Shown: positions 18,055 to 27,396 of the stretch, piece by piece
How the letters are laid out: each line of letters begins with the position of its first letter
Position numbering within the stretch: position 1 is the first letter of the stretch
Source: Clostridium intestinale DSM 6191
Lineage (GTDB): Bacteria > Bacillota > Clostridia > Clostridiales > Clostridiaceae
NCBI RefSeq assembly: GCF_900130055.1
Contig: NZ_FQXU01000005.1
Location: 1-64,000 of the forward strand
Direction of reading: 5' to 3'
DNA length: 64,000 nucleotides
Program-made: the position numbers and the translations under genes
The notes under the pieces: model-generated
Seen by the model: the letters and a program-made list of their open reading frames with translations, nothing else
Database searches by the model: none
Told to the model about the DNA's origin: nothing

Positions 18055-18080
18055 AACCTTTTTCCTATTTCAATCGTATT
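18055..18080 (+). promoter_or_regulatory. Possible ECF-sigma-type promoter
   Basis: AAC (18055-18057) and CGT (18075-18077) are 17 nt apart, the usual AAC-N16/17-CGT pattern of ECF sigma promoters, and no good sigma-A boxes are visible. The leader would be very short. Low confidence. Confidence 0.25.
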
Positions 18081-18101
18081 ATTAGTGAAGGGGGAAGTGA
18101 A

Positions 18102-19208
18102 ATGATGGATTCTTTTGTGCGCACAAATAAGGAAGTTTCAGAAATATATGAATTAAAAAATTTTGAAAGTTTAAAGCCTAGTTATGGAGCAAAACAAAGA
18201 ATGTTAGAAAATGTACTGAATAATTCTAATGACAAAACTCCATATATGTTTATATATGCAAAAAGAGCAATTCCGCTATTGATTTTAGTTCTTGTGTTTG
18301 GTGGAACATTAGTATTTTATAATTTAAATAAAAAAGGTTACGTAAATGATGATTTTATTATAGAAGACAATATTGCAAGAGTTACAAATCAATTTAAAAT
18401 GGAGAATAAGACCTATAATATTTTATCAGAAAGCGAAAAATCTGAGTTTAAATTTCCGAAAATAATTAATGATAAAGATATTGGGGATAAACTTACGACT
18501 ATTTCTACAAGTGTTGATGAATCTTTAATAGGAAAAGAGGTTTATAGATATATTCCAGCTGGTTGTGATGGAATTGTTGCTGTAAAGGTAGATAATGAAT
18601 ATAAACTTTTTAAATTCTTTTGGTTTGATAGTTATATAAATAATAAGGATGAAGATACAAAGGCTTATCTTGAGCTTTATGGGATAAATAAGGGTGAAGA
18701 TATTTCAAAAATTCAATTTATAAAAAACGGAAACAGTATAATAAATGAAATTACTGATAAATCTAGGATATTGGAATTTTATAATTATTATTCTATAATC
18801 CCAGATTCAAGTGATAAATATTTTAATAAATTATTTAACTACAAAAAATCTAAAGAGCAAGTTGTACCAGAAGTAAAAAGTGAACCTAAAGAACTTCCTC
18901 CGGATTATAAAGATAATACAAGTTCAAGTAATACTATTACATTTAATAATATTGAAGAAGTTAAAGATATACAAATACCAATTGAAGTAGATATGATTAT
19001 GAATACTAATGAAATTAAAGATACGCAAAATTCAACACCAAGCTATGAAGGTTCTGTGGGAGATGCTTTAGGAAATTCAGTAACTATTGGAATCTATAAT
19101 CAAAAAGGTGTGTATTTTACTTCAGAATACTATCCAAATATAAGTTTTATTTCAAGACATGAGGTTAATACGGATTTTAAAAAAATTTTAGATGAATATG
19201 TTAAGTAG
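18102..19208 (+). CDS. Single-pass membrane protein of unknown function
   Basis: A 368-residue protein that I do not recognise. Residues 1 to about 60 are charged and likely cytoplasmic, one hydrophobic helix (IPLLILVLVFGGTLVFY) spans about 62-80, and the remaining 290 residues should be outside. The outer part contains a Pro/Glu-rich linker (VPEVKSEPKELPPDY). This layout is like that of anti-sigma factors with an external sensor domain, but no sigma factor gene is next to it. GGGGGAAGTGAA precedes two adjacent ATGs (18102, 18105). A terminator follows. Confidence 0.7.
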   Translation: MMDSFVRTNKEVSEIYELKNFESLKPSYGAKQRMLENVLNNSNDKTPYMFIYAKRAIPLLILVLVFGGTLVFYNLNKKGYVNDDFIIEDNIARVTNQFKMENKTYNILSESEKSEFKFPKIINDKDIGDKLTTISTSVDESLIGKEVYRYIPAGCDGIVAVKVDNEYKLFKFFWFDSYINNKDEDTKAYLELYGINKGEDISKIQFIKNGNSIINEITDKSRILEFYNYYSIIPDSSDKYFNKLFNYKKSKEQVVPEVKSEPKELPPDYKDNTSSSNTITFNNIEEVKDIQIPIEVDMIMNTNEIKDTQNSTPSYEGSVGDALGNSVTIGIYNQKGVYFTSEYYPNISFISRHEVNTDFKKILDEYVK

Positions 19209-19213
19209 GATAA

Positions 19214-19243
19214 AAAGAGTTGCTGTTTAAGCAACTCTTTGTT
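19214..19243 (+). terminator. Rho-independent terminator
   Basis: AAAGAGTTGC (19214-19223) pairs perfectly with GCAACTCTTT (19231-19240) over a 7-nt loop; the T tract after it is short. Confidence 0.75.
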
Positions 19244-19361
19244 GCATTATATACTTGTATTTTAAGCGTATTATACTAATATAAGGAAAATGTGTTATTA
19301 TATTAATAGTAAAGTTATGGAGAAATAGAAGAGAGAATATAAGCTATGAGGAGTGAAATAT

Positions 19362-19928
19362 ATGAGGAAATCAGCATTAAGAATAGTTAGTTATTTATTG
19401 CTATTTGGACTTATTTCTGTTGTTGGAGGATGTAGTTTAAAAGAAAATACTACTAAAGCTGTGGTGAATGAGATTAAAAAAAGTGATATTATGCTAAAAG
19501 ATATCTCAGAAGATCTTGAAAGTTTTCAATATTATAAAGCAGAAGAAAAAGATATTACAGATAAGTATGGAGAAAAGTTGTTGACCCCTAAATATTTACC
19601 AGAAAGATTTAAAAGTTATGGCGTATATTTAAGTGATTCAGTGAAGGAATTACCTGTGGTAAAGCAAATATGGTATGATCCAGATAAGCTTGAAGTTTTC
19701 ACAGTTACTCAATCTAAAAAGAATTCTGATCCAGATAGAGAAGATGAAATACATTTTACGGATATGAGAGAAGATGGAAAGAAAATAAGTGATGAATGCA
19801 CTTGGGCTAAATATGTGACTACTTATGGGTTTAGTCGTGGAGGAACCTTTGGGTATGGGCATATGTTTGTAAATGATGAAAATAATAGAGATGAGTATAA
19901 TAAAATATTAAAATCTTTAACTCAATAG
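19362..19928 (+). CDS. Small lipoprotein of unknown function
   Basis: A 188-residue protein with a basic start (MRKSALR), a hydrophobic segment and the lipobox SVVGGC near residue 24, so it is probably a membrane-anchored outer-face lipoprotein. The mature part has no motif I know. ATG at 19362 is preferred over GTG at 19353 because GAGGAG (19348-19353) lies 8 nt upstream and would overlap the GTG. The SGNH hydrolase gene starts 23 nt after its stop, so the two may be co-transcribed. Confidence 0.72.
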   Translation: MRKSALRIVSYLLLFGLISVVGGCSLKENTTKAVVNEIKKSDIMLKDISEDLESFQYYKAEEKDITDKYGEKLLTPKYLPERFKSYGVYLSDSVKELPVVKQIWYDPDKLEVFTVTQSKKNSDPDREDEIHFTDMREDGKKISDECTWAKYVTTYGFSRGGTFGYGHMFVNDENNRDEYNKILKSLTQ

Positions 19929-19951
19929 TTTAAAAGGAGGTATTGTAATAG

Positions 19952-20623
19952 ATGAGAGAAGATATGAAATACAATGATGGACTATATCAACTTAGAGAAA
20001 ATCAAATAGATTTAATAAAAAGAATTATGATAAATAATAAAGAAGCAATCCCTGGGGGAGTAGTTTTTTATGGGGACTCTATAACTGAGTTATATGATAT
20101 AGATAAATTTTATACTGAAATAAATATTAAATATAATTCTGGAGTAGGGGGATTTACTTCAGAAACTCTTTTGTGGATTATTGATGAAGGAGTTATTAAA
20201 TACAAACCTAAGGTTGTTGTGTTAGGGGTAGGGACTAACGATTTGGGTAATGCAAGCATGAGAAGCCCTAGAGATATTTCATATAATATTCAAGAATTAA
20301 TAAGGATGATTTCTAATAATCTTGAAGGAGTAGAAATAATAGTTTTATCTGTTCACCCCTGCGATGAAGAATCAAATGGTCCAAAGGCAGGTAAAGTTTT
20401 AAGAAGTAATAGAATAATAAAAGCTTTAAATGAAGAGATAGAATTGATTTGTAAAAGATTTGATAATGTAAGCTTTAAAAATGTCTTTGATGTTTTATAC
20501 AATAAAGAGAGTGGTAATATATATGATGAGTACACAACAGACGGATTACACCTTACTGAGGAAGCATATGTTAGGCTTACTAAAGAAATTAAACCTTTAA
20601 TAATTGAAAAAAGTTTATCTTGA
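19952..20623 (+). CDS. SGNH/GDSL-family hydrolase
   Basis: A 223-residue esterase or lipase-like enzyme. VVFYGDSITELYD holds the block I catalytic Ser, LGVGTNDLG is block III with Gly and Asn, and TTDGLHLTEEAY is block V with the Asp and His of the triad. No signal peptide is visible, so it is likely cytoplasmic. Members remove acyl groups from sugars, lipids or wall polymers; the substrate here is unknown. The ribosome site AGGAGG lies 11 nt before the ATG. Confidence 0.85.
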   Translation: MREDMKYNDGLYQLRENQIDLIKRIMINNKEAIPGGVVFYGDSITELYDIDKFYTEINIKYNSGVGGFTSETLLWIIDEGVIKYKPKVVVLGVGTNDLGNASMRSPRDISYNIQELIRMISNNLEGVEIIVLSVHPCDEESNGPKAGKVLRSNRIIKALNEEIELICKRFDNVSFKNVFDVLYNKESGNIYDEYTTDGLHLTEEAYVRLTKEIKPLIIEKSLS

Positions 20624-20686
20624 AAAAATATATAAAACCATTTATACTTAAAACAATTAAATATAGATTCTAGGAGAAATTCTAGG

Positions 20687-20850
20687 AGAGGTTCGTAACC
20701 ATCCCTCTATAAAAAACTAGGAATTAGCTTAAGCATTTATTTGTGTTTGGCTTTTATTACTTGTGATTTAAGAACCTCTAGGTATATTCCTAGAGGTTTT
20801 ATTAGTTATGATTAATTTTAGGGATGGGAGACCATCCCTTTTATTTTTAT
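20687..20850 (+). promoter_or_regulatory. preQ1-I riboswitch with two terminator-like hairpins
   Basis: The aptamer 20687-20721 has the preQ1-I form: AGAGG (20687-20691) pairs with CCTCT (20704-20708) and is followed by ATAAAAAACTA, close to the Bacillus subtilis queC element. Terminator 1 is AACCTCTAGG (20773-20782) with CCTAGAGGTT (20789-20798). Terminator 2 is GGGATGG (20821-20827) with CCATCCC (20832-20838), then TTTTATTTTTAT. The 5' arm of terminator 1 complements aptamer bases 20687-20694, and that of terminator 2 complements 20699-20705. Ligand binding should therefore favour termination (an OFF switch). It controls the Q-salvage genes that follow. Confidence 0.9.
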
Positions 20851-20869
20851 AAAAATTAGGAGAGTGTAA

Positions 20870-21829
20870 ATGAAAAGAAAAGTAATAATTGATTGTGATC
20901 CAGGAATTGATGATGCTCTGGCCTTAATTTTAGCCATAAAATCTAATGAATTAGATATCTTAGGTATAACTATAGTTTCTGGAAATGTACCTGCCTTGCA
21001 AGGGGCTAAAAATGCTAAAAGGATTTTGAAGCTTTTAGGTAAAGAGGAGATAAAAATATATGTTGGAGAGGAATATCCTTTAGTAAGAAAGTTAGTTACA
21101 GCAGAGGATACACATGGATTGGATGGCCTTGGAGAAACTAATTACAACTTTAATGAAGATTTAATAGAGTACGGTGGTGTAGATTTTATTTTAGAAAAGG
21201 CTAAAGAAGGAGATGTAAGCATAATTGCTTTAGGACCTTTAACTAATCTTGCAAAAGCTATAGAAAAAGATAAGGAAGCTTTTAATAGTTTAGAAGAAAT
21301 AGTATCTATGGGAGGTGCTTTTAAATCTCATGGAAATTGTTCACCTGTGGCTGAGTTTAACTACTGGGTTGATCCAGAGGCTGTTAAGGTGGTTTTAGAT
21401 AACTTGGAGATTCCTTTTACTATGGTGGGATTAGATGTAACTAGAGAGGTGGTACTTACCCCAAACTATATTGAACTTATTAACCAAATAGGTGGGGATA
21501 TAGGAAGGTTTGTTGTGGATATTACAAGATTTTATGTGGATTTTCATTGGAAACAGGAAAGAACATTAGGTTGCATAATTAATGATCCTTTGGCTGTGGC
21601 TTATTTTATTGATAGAAGTTTATGCAAGGGCTTTACTTCTTATATGGATATAGTTACGGATGGAATTGCTGTAGGACAAACTGTTGTTGATGTAGCCAAT
21701 TTTTATAGAAAAAAGCATAATGTACGAGTATTGACTGATGTAAATTCAAAGGAATTTATGAAGTATTTCCTTAATACTCTTTTTGAAGATTATAAAGAAG
21801 AGATAGAAAAAATAGTAGACAATAATTAA
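20870..21829 (+). CDS. queK: Queuosine-salvage nucleoside hydrolase
   Basis: A 319-residue nucleosidase of the inosine-uridine-preferring family. The N-terminus KRKVIIDCDPGIDDALAL carries the calcium-binding DxDxxxDD cluster, and NDPLAVAYF near residue 235 is the second conserved acid site. The preQ1-I riboswitch upstream and the ECF transporter and radical-SAM genes downstream match the Q-salvage set described in Clostridioides difficile, where this hydrolase frees queuine base from queuosine. Specificity for queuosine is inferred from this context. AGGAGAG lies 7 nt before the ATG. Confidence 0.8.
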   Translation: MKRKVIIDCDPGIDDALALILAIKSNELDILGITIVSGNVPALQGAKNAKRILKLLGKEEIKIYVGEEYPLVRKLVTAEDTHGLDGLGETNYNFNEDLIEYGGVDFILEKAKEGDVSIIALGPLTNLAKAIEKDKEAFNSLEEIVSMGGAFKSHGNCSPVAEFNYWVDPEAVKVVLDNLEIPFTMVGLDVTREVVLTPNYIELINQIGGDIGRFVVDITRFYVDFHWKQERTLGCIINDPLAVAYFIDRSLCKGFTSYMDIVTDGIAVGQTVVDVANFYRKKHNVRVLTDVNSKEFMKYFLNTLFEDYKEEIEKIVDNN

Positions 21830-21846
21830 TTAATAGGAGATAGAAA

Positions 21847-22380
21847 ATGAAAAATAATAATACTTTTAAATTAGTAATAATGGCCTTAGGTGTTGTATTT
21901 AATATAGTAGGAGGATTTATAGCTGTAGGGCTAAAACTACCTATATATTTAGACACCATTGGAACTTTTATGTCCGCATTTTTCTTTGGACCAATAGCTG
22001 GAATATTAACGGGAGCTGTAACTTCTATAATTAATGGAGTTAGCTTTGACCCTGTATCTTTATATTTTATGCCGGTTCAAATAATAATAGGTTTAACAGC
22101 AGGATTGCTTTATAAAAAAGGTTTGTTTAAAGGAAAACTTGCTGTTTTAGGAACCTTGGTCGTGACTTTAATTGGGTCAGTTATGGCTTCATTAATAGCA
22201 GCCTATGTTTTTGGTGGAATAACTTCATCAGGAAGTTCATTTATTGTAATGTATTTAAAAGAGGCAGGGGTTAATGTAGTAGCAGGGGTATTTTCAACTC
22301 AGATTATAAGTGATATTTTAGATAAAGCTATAGCTGTAGCTTTAGTACTTAAAATAATGGATATAATCCCAAGGGACTAA
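21847..22380 (+). CDS. queT: ECF transporter substrate-binding subunit for queuosine precursors
   Basis: A 177-residue hydrophobic protein with about five or six membrane helices, the size and pattern of S-components of energy-coupling-factor transporters. LPIYLDTIGTFMSAFFFGPIAGILTG is typical of the QueT-like S-component group. It would bind queuine or preQ1 outside and work with a shared EcfAA'T module encoded elsewhere. It sits 17 nt after queK and 12 nt before the radical-SAM gene in the riboswitch-controlled operon. Confidence 0.82.
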   Translation: MKNNNTFKLVIMALGVVFNIVGGFIAVGLKLPIYLDTIGTFMSAFFFGPIAGILTGAVTSIINGVSFDPVSLYFMPVQIIIGLTAGLLYKKGLFKGKLAVLGTLVVTLIGSVMASLIAAYVFGGITSSGSSFIVMYLKEAGVNVVAGVFSTQIISDILDKAIAVALVLKIMDIIPRD

Positions 22381-22392
22381 AAGAGAGAAGTT

Positions 22393-23082
22393 ATGGAGAG
22401 ATATAATAAAATACCTAATAAAAATAAAAGAGAAATAGTATTACTTAAAGCATTTCCTTGTGTATGGGGAAAGTGTAGTTTTTGTGATTATATTGATGAT
22501 AATGGACAAGATGAAGAGGAAATGAATAAATTAAATAGAGAGGTATTAGATAAAGTAACTGGTGAATTTGGGGTTTTAGAAGTAATTAATTCAGGAAGTT
22601 GCTTTGAGATACCTAAGGATACCTTGTCTTACATCAAAGAAATAATAGAAAAAAAGAAGATTAATAAGTTATTTATGGAAAGCCACTGGTGTTATAAAAA
22701 TAGACTTGAAGAGATGAAAGAATACTTTAATATTCCTATAATTTTTAAAATAGGGGTAGAGAGCTTCGACTACGATTTTAGAAATAAGATACTAAATAAA
22801 AATGCAAGATTTATAACACCAGAGGAAGTAGCAGAAAAATTTCAATCTGTATGTTTAATGGTTGGAATAAAAGGCCAAAGCAAAGAGATGATTAGAAGAG
22901 ATATAAACATTCTAATAGAGTATTTTAAATATGGAACTATAAATGTATTTGTAGAAAATACTACAGAGATTAAAAGAGATGAAGAATTAGTGAATTGGTT
23001 TAAAAAAGAATATTCACATTTAAATGAGAACCCGTATATTGAGGTGCTTTATCATAATACGGATTTTGGTGTGGGAGATTAA
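22393..23082 (+). CDS. queL: Radical-SAM queuine lyase
   Basis: A 229-residue radical-SAM enzyme. CVWGKCSFCDY near residue 21 gives the three Cys of the iron-sulfur cluster with C-x4-C-x2-C spacing instead of the common C-x3-C-x2-C. The short length and its place beside a Q nucleosidase and Q transporter under a preQ1 switch match QueL, which converts queuine to preQ1 in C. difficile. preQ1 can then be inserted in tRNA by TGT and rebuilt into queuosine. The assignment rests on context as much as motif. Confidence 0.78.
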   Translation: MERYNKIPNKNKREIVLLKAFPCVWGKCSFCDYIDDNGQDEEEMNKLNREVLDKVTGEFGVLEVINSGSCFEIPKDTLSYIKEIIEKKKINKLFMESHWCYKNRLEEMKEYFNIPIIFKIGVESFDYDFRNKILNKNARFITPEEVAEKFQSVCLMVGIKGQSKEMIRRDINILIEYFKYGTINVFVENTTEIKRDEELVNWFKKEYSHLNENPYIEVLYHNTDFGVGD

Positions 23083-23085
23083 AGA

Positions 23086-23121
23086 GAAAACTGTTACAAG
23101 ATTTAGCAGTTTTTTGTTTTT
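23086..23121 (+). terminator. Rho-independent terminator
   Basis: AAAACTGTTA pairs with TAGCAGTTTT (one G-U pair) and is followed by TTGTTTTT, at the end of the Q-salvage operon. Confidence 0.8.
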
Positions 23122-23212
23122 AATTAATAAATTCGACATAAATTTTAAGCGCATAAGTTCTTTATGATATATAATAATAGTATTATATAAATATTATGAT
23201 TGGATATTAGGA

Positions 23213-26200
23213 ATGAAAAAGATTTTAAAAGATAAAACGGATATATTGATTTTTATTACAGTTACTTTTGTAATAAGTACAACTATTTTCTTTATTGCAC
23301 AATCTAGAAGTACAAATAACATAAAGATTAAGCAGGGATATCTAGATTTAAGTAATGTTAATTTACAGGAGAGCAATCCATTATCAGTAAGTGGGGAATG
23401 GGAATTTTATTGGGATAAATTCCTTTATCCAAAAGACTTTAATAATGATATAAAACCTATTTATAATATCGTGCCTAAATCCTGGACTAAATATGTTGAT
23501 GAAAATGGCAAAAACTATCCATCTAAAGGAAAGGCAACTTATAGACTGAGGGTTAAATTAGATAAAGCCAACCAAAAACTTGGAATAAAGTTTAATAATA
23601 TATGGGGAAAAGCTAGAGTTTTTATTAATGATAATAATGAAAGCGATATTAAGGCTGTTGAATATACAGATGGAGATAGACTTTTGACATCTGATTTTAC
23701 ATTATTTGATGTAAAAAGTGATAATTTTGATGTAATAATACAGATAGAGAATGAGAATGTTTTAAAAAGTGGTATATTAAAAGTTATCAACATAGGTTCA
23801 GCAGACGAGATTATTAATCTTAGGGAAAAATACTTATTTACAGATATATTTTGTGTAGTAAGTCTTTTTATGATGTTTTTGTATTTTGCTAGTATTTCTA
23901 TACAGAGAAAAGAATACAACTCAAGTTTTTTATTAGCTATGTATTGTTTATTAAATTTTATTTTTTTAGCATTAGCTGATGATATGATAATTTTAAAGAT
24001 TTTTCCGAATTTATCTATGGACGATCTTTTTAAAATTGCCTTAATATTTCAGATGTTTTCTTCTTATTTGTTATTAAGATATGTTAAATTTAACTATTTT
24101 ATAGATATTTCAAAAAAGATATTAAAACTTTATGAGTTATTGACCATAATATATGCTTTTATAATATTATTTACGCCTCTATCTAGAACCATTGACCTCG
24201 GAAGGATACAGGCGGTTCCTGGAAGTTTTCTATTATTATATTTTCTTTATTGCTTAATAAAAAGTTTAATTCAAAAACATGAAGATTTAAAAACAAAGTT
24301 TTTAGTTTTATTTAGTATAATATGTTTAGCTTTTATTGCGGTTTATAATACCTATAATCAAAAACAACTAAGTTCTTTATATATTATATATATGTTGACT
24401 TTTGTAATAAGTCAGGGAGTAGTAATTTCAAATAGATATCATAATTCAGTAAAAACTATTGAGGATTTATCTAATAAATTGAAAATATTGGATAAAAGGA
24501 AGGACGAGTTTTTGGAAAAAACCTCCCATGAACTTAAGTTGCCATTACAAGGTATAGTGAATATAGCAAAATCTCTTATGGATGGTGTGGCTGGAAACTT
24601 AAATTCTAATCAAAGAGAAAATGTTGAAATGATATGGAATATAGGAGAAAAGTTAGATGTTTTAGTTGATGATATTCAGGATTACTCTAATATTACTAAC
24701 GGATATGTTATAAAGGAAGAGAAACCAGTAAATATAAAAAGTCAGCTGATTTTTGCTATCAACATAGCTGCATATACAATCAAAGATAAACCGATAGTTA
24801 TAGAAAATAGAGTAAAAGGCTCTGGTGCAATTATATTAGGTGATGATAAAAGAGTAAGACAAATTTTTTATAATTTGATAGATACTTTGCTTATTTACAC
24901 ACTTAGAGGGAAAATTATAGTTAGTTTATATATAAGTAATCAAGAGGTTATTGTTGATATTATTAATGAAGAACTTTTTATTGGTGAAAAAGATGATATA
25001 TTTAATGGTGTTAAGTGGATAAATGATGAAAATGCAATATTTCATGAGAAAAAGCACTCGGATATAGGACTTTTTGTAGCTAAAGAACTTACTAAACTTC
25101 ATGGCGGAGATATTAAATTTAAATCAAGCCAAGAAGAAGGCACTAAATTTAGTGTGATTTTACCAATAGCAAATAATCTTAGTAGTGAAGTTATAAGTTA
25201 TGAGGAGAAAAGTTCGTATTTAATGATTGAAGATATTAAACATGCTAATATTCCTTTAGGAGATAATTCTATATTGCTTCTAGAACCCAACTCAGTAAAT
25301 AGAAAAGTTATAACCAATTCTTTACTTATTGATGGACACGATGTTAATAACTTGGCATCTGTTAAAGACTTTATTGAAGTATTAGACAAAGGAATAAAGG
25401 AAGATTTATTAATAATAAACTCTATACTTCCTGATATATCTGGATATGAATTAATAACAGAGGTAAGAAAAAAATATAATAAAATGGATTTACCTATTTT
25501 AATAATAGTTGATAGGTCATATTCCGAAAATGTTTCTTTGGCATTAGATTTAGGGGTTAATGATATAATCGTAGAACCTTATGATATGAATGTTTTTAGA
25601 ATGAGGGTTAATAATCTTATAAAGCTTAAAGAATCTTTTAATGCACTAATTAACTCAGAGATGGATTTTTTAAAAGCTCAAATAAAACCACATTTTATTT
25701 TCAATGTTTTAAGTGTAATATCTTCTATGATTACTAGAGATACTAAAAAAGCTAAAAAGATACTATTAGATTTTAGTGACTATTTAAGGTATAGTTTTGA
25801 TTTTTCTTCTGGGGAAAGTTTTACTCCTATAAAAAAGGAGATAGATTTAGTTAAAACCTATGTAGCTATTGAAAAAGAGCGTTTTGGAGATAGGCTAAAT
25901 ATAGAATATAATATAGATGAAAATATAGATATCAAGATACCATCATTGGTAATACAACCAATAGTTGAAAATGCTATAAGACATGGGATACTTAGTAAAA
26001 TAGATGGAGGAAATATTGAATTAAGTATTTATAAAGATGGAGAAGAGGTTATTATAAGGGTAAAGGATGATGGGGTTGGTATAGAATCCCATAGATTAGC
26101 TAATCTTCTTGATGGAAAAGATGAAAAAGCTGGAGTAGGAGTTAAAAATATAAATAGCAGGCTTATAAAAAGTTATGGTTCAGGATTAAACATAGTAAGT

Positions 26201-26260
26201 AACTTAAATCAAGGAACAGAGATTGTTATAAGAGTTCCACTAGGTGATTTTAGAATTTAG
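23213..26260 (+). CDS. Hybrid sensor protein: 7TM, HisKA-like, pseudo-receiver and LytS-type kinase
   Basis: A 1015-residue membrane sensor. A first helix, an outer 7TMR-DISMED2-like domain (about 40-190, with SVSGEWEFYW) and a 7TM block (about 205-405) are followed by a HisKA-like region (SHELKLPLQG, His439) and an ATPase domain. That ATPase has a weak N-box (NLIDTLL) and a changed glycine box (SDIGLFVA), so it is probably degenerate. A receiver domain (about 686-803) has Asn736 where the phosphate-accepting Asp should be. The last 200 residues are a LytS-type kinase with QIKPHFIFN (His near 827), VENAIRHG and DDGVGI, which looks intact. The ribosome site is weak. A response regulator gene starts 15 nt after the stop and is the likely partner. 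Confidence 0.85.
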   Translation: MKKILKDKTDILIFITVTFVISTTIFFIAQSRSTNNIKIKQGYLDLSNVNLQESNPLSVSGEWEFYWDKFLYPKDFNNDIKPIYNIVPKSWTKYVDENGKNYPSKGKATYRLRVKLDKANQKLGIKFNNIWGKARVFINDNNESDIKAVEYTDGDRLLTSDFTLFDVKSDNFDVIIQIENENVLKSGILKVINIGSADEIINLREKYLFTDIFCVVSLFMMFLYFASISIQRKEYNSSFLLAMYCLLNFIFLALADDMIILKIFPNLSMDDLFKIALIFQMFSSYLLLRYVKFNYFIDISKKILKLYELLTIIYAFIILFTPLSRTIDLGRIQAVPGSFLLLYFLYCLIKSLIQKHEDLKTKFLVLFSIICLAFIAVYNTYNQKQLSSLYIIYMLTFVISQGVVISNRYHNSVKTIEDLSNKLKILDKRKDEFLEKTSHELKLPLQGIVNIAKSLMDGVAGNLNSNQRENVEMIWNIGEKLDVLVDDIQDYSNITNGYVIKEEKPVNIKSQLIFAINIAAYTIKDKPIVIENRVKGSGAIILGDDKRVRQIFYNLIDTLLIYTLRGKIIVSLYISNQEVIVDIINEELFIGEKDDIFNGVKWINDENAIFHEKKHSDIGLFVAKELTKLHGGDIKFKSSQEEGTKFSVILPIANNLSSEVISYEEKSSYLMIEDIKHANIPLGDNSILLLEPNSVNRKVITNSLLIDGHDVNNLASVKDFIEVLDKGIKEDLLIINSILPDISGYELITEVRKKYNKMDLPILIIVDRSYSENVSLALDLGVNDIIVEPYDMNVFRMRVNNLIKLKESFNALINSEMDFLKAQIKPHFIFNVLSVISSMITRDTKKAKKILLDFSDYLRYSFDFSSGESFTPIKKEIDLVKTYVAIEKERFGDRLNIEYNIDENIDIKIPSLVIQPIVENAIRHGILSKIDGGNIELSIYKDGEEVIIRVKDDGVGIESHRLANLLDGKDEKAGVGVKNINSRLIKSYGSGLNIVSNLNQGTEIVIRVPLGDFRI

Positions 26261-26274
26261 TTTAGGGGAGAATT

Positions 26275-27384
26275 ATGATTAAAAGTATTATTGTAGATGA
26301 TGAACAGTTCACACTAGATGAGATACGGGATACTATAAAGGGTTTTAATGAATTAGAAGTTGTTGAAGCTACTACCAATCCTAATAAAGCTTTAGAAATG
26401 ATTAAAAAACATGATATACAACTAGCTTTTTTAGATATTGAAATGCAAGGTATAAGTGGAATATCATTAGCTGAAAAGATGATTGAGATAAAGCCTAATA
26501 TTGAAGTTGTATTTATAACAGCTTATGATAACTATGCTTATGATGCATTTGAAGCTAATGCTATAGATTATGTCTTAAAACCGATAAGAGTAGAAAGGTT
26601 AGAAAAAACAATAAAGAAAGTATTAAAAATTATAAAAACTCAAAAAGAAATAAAGAAAGATGAATTAAAAGTTAGGTTCTTTAAAAAATTTCGAGTTTTT
26701 AATGAGGAAGAATCAGTAAGATGGAGAACCTCAAAAGATGGAGAACTTTTAGCTTACCTAATAGAGAACGTAGGGATTCCTATACATAAAGAAAAACTAA
26801 TTGATAAGATATGGGCTGATGTTGACTTAAAGAACGCACTCATATATCTTCAAAGCTCTATATATAGAATTAGAAAACTTTTTTCTAAATATGGTTATGA
26901 AGATACTATAAAGTATGCTAATAATTCTTATATTATAAAAGATATCGATATAGATTGTGATTTGTGGAGATTTAATAAATATTTAAATAAAAAATATATA
27001 TTATCAGATGCTAATATATATGAATATGAAAAAATATTCGAACTTTATATAGGTGATTATTTAGAAGAAGATGCATATGTATGGGCTATGGATATGCAAG
27101 AAAACTTAAAACATAAATATTTAAAACTGGTTACTAATATTGGAGCTTATTATATGGAAAAAAATGATTTTAATAAAGCTATAGAATATTTGGAAAAACT
27201 TATAAAAGTAGATCCATTTTATGACGAAGGTATAAAACTATTATTTAAGTGTCACTATGTTAAAAAAGAAATTCGTGATTTGAAAAAGCAATTTGCCAAA
27301 TTAGAGAATATAGTTAAAGAAGAGTACGGTGTACATCTAACTGAAGATGTAGTTAATTACTACAATACGTTGGTTAAAAAATAA
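26275..27384 (+). CDS. Response regulator with SARP-like output (REC, winged helix, BTAD)
   Basis: A 369-residue DNA-binding response regulator. The receiver (1-125) has the acid pair VDDE, Asp54 in AFLDIEMQG, and the Thr and Lys positions ITAYD and LKPIR. After a linker comes an OmpR-like winged helix (WRTSKDGELLAYLIEN, about 145-230) and then an all-helical bacterial transcriptional activation domain. This order is that of SARP-type activators, with a receiver added. It is co-transcribed with the sensor kinase upstream and ends in a strong terminator. The surface-protein gene downstream carries a tandem 11-bp repeat of SARP-operator form, its likely target. Confidence 0.85.
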   Translation: MIKSIIVDDEQFTLDEIRDTIKGFNELEVVEATTNPNKALEMIKKHDIQLAFLDIEMQGISGISLAEKMIEIKPNIEVVFITAYDNYAYDAFEANAIDYVLKPIRVERLEKTIKKVLKIIKTQKEIKKDELKVRFFKKFRVFNEEESVRWRTSKDGELLAYLIENVGIPIHKEKLIDKIWADVDLKNALIYLQSSIYRIRKLFSKYGYEDTIKYANNSYIIKDIDIDCDLWRFNKYLNKKYILSDANIYEYEKIFELYIGDYLEEDAYVWAMDMQENLKHKYLKLVTNIGAYYMEKNDFNKAIEYLEKLIKVDPFYDEGIKLLFKCHYVKKEIRDLKKQFAKLENIVKEEYGVHLTEDVVNYYNTLVKK

Positions 27385-27396
27385 TATCAATTGTTG

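Noticed and set aside
25270-25620. Active receiver domain in the hybrid sensor
   Set aside because: The fold motifs are present but the phosphate-accepting Asp is Asn736, so I do not call it a functional receiver.
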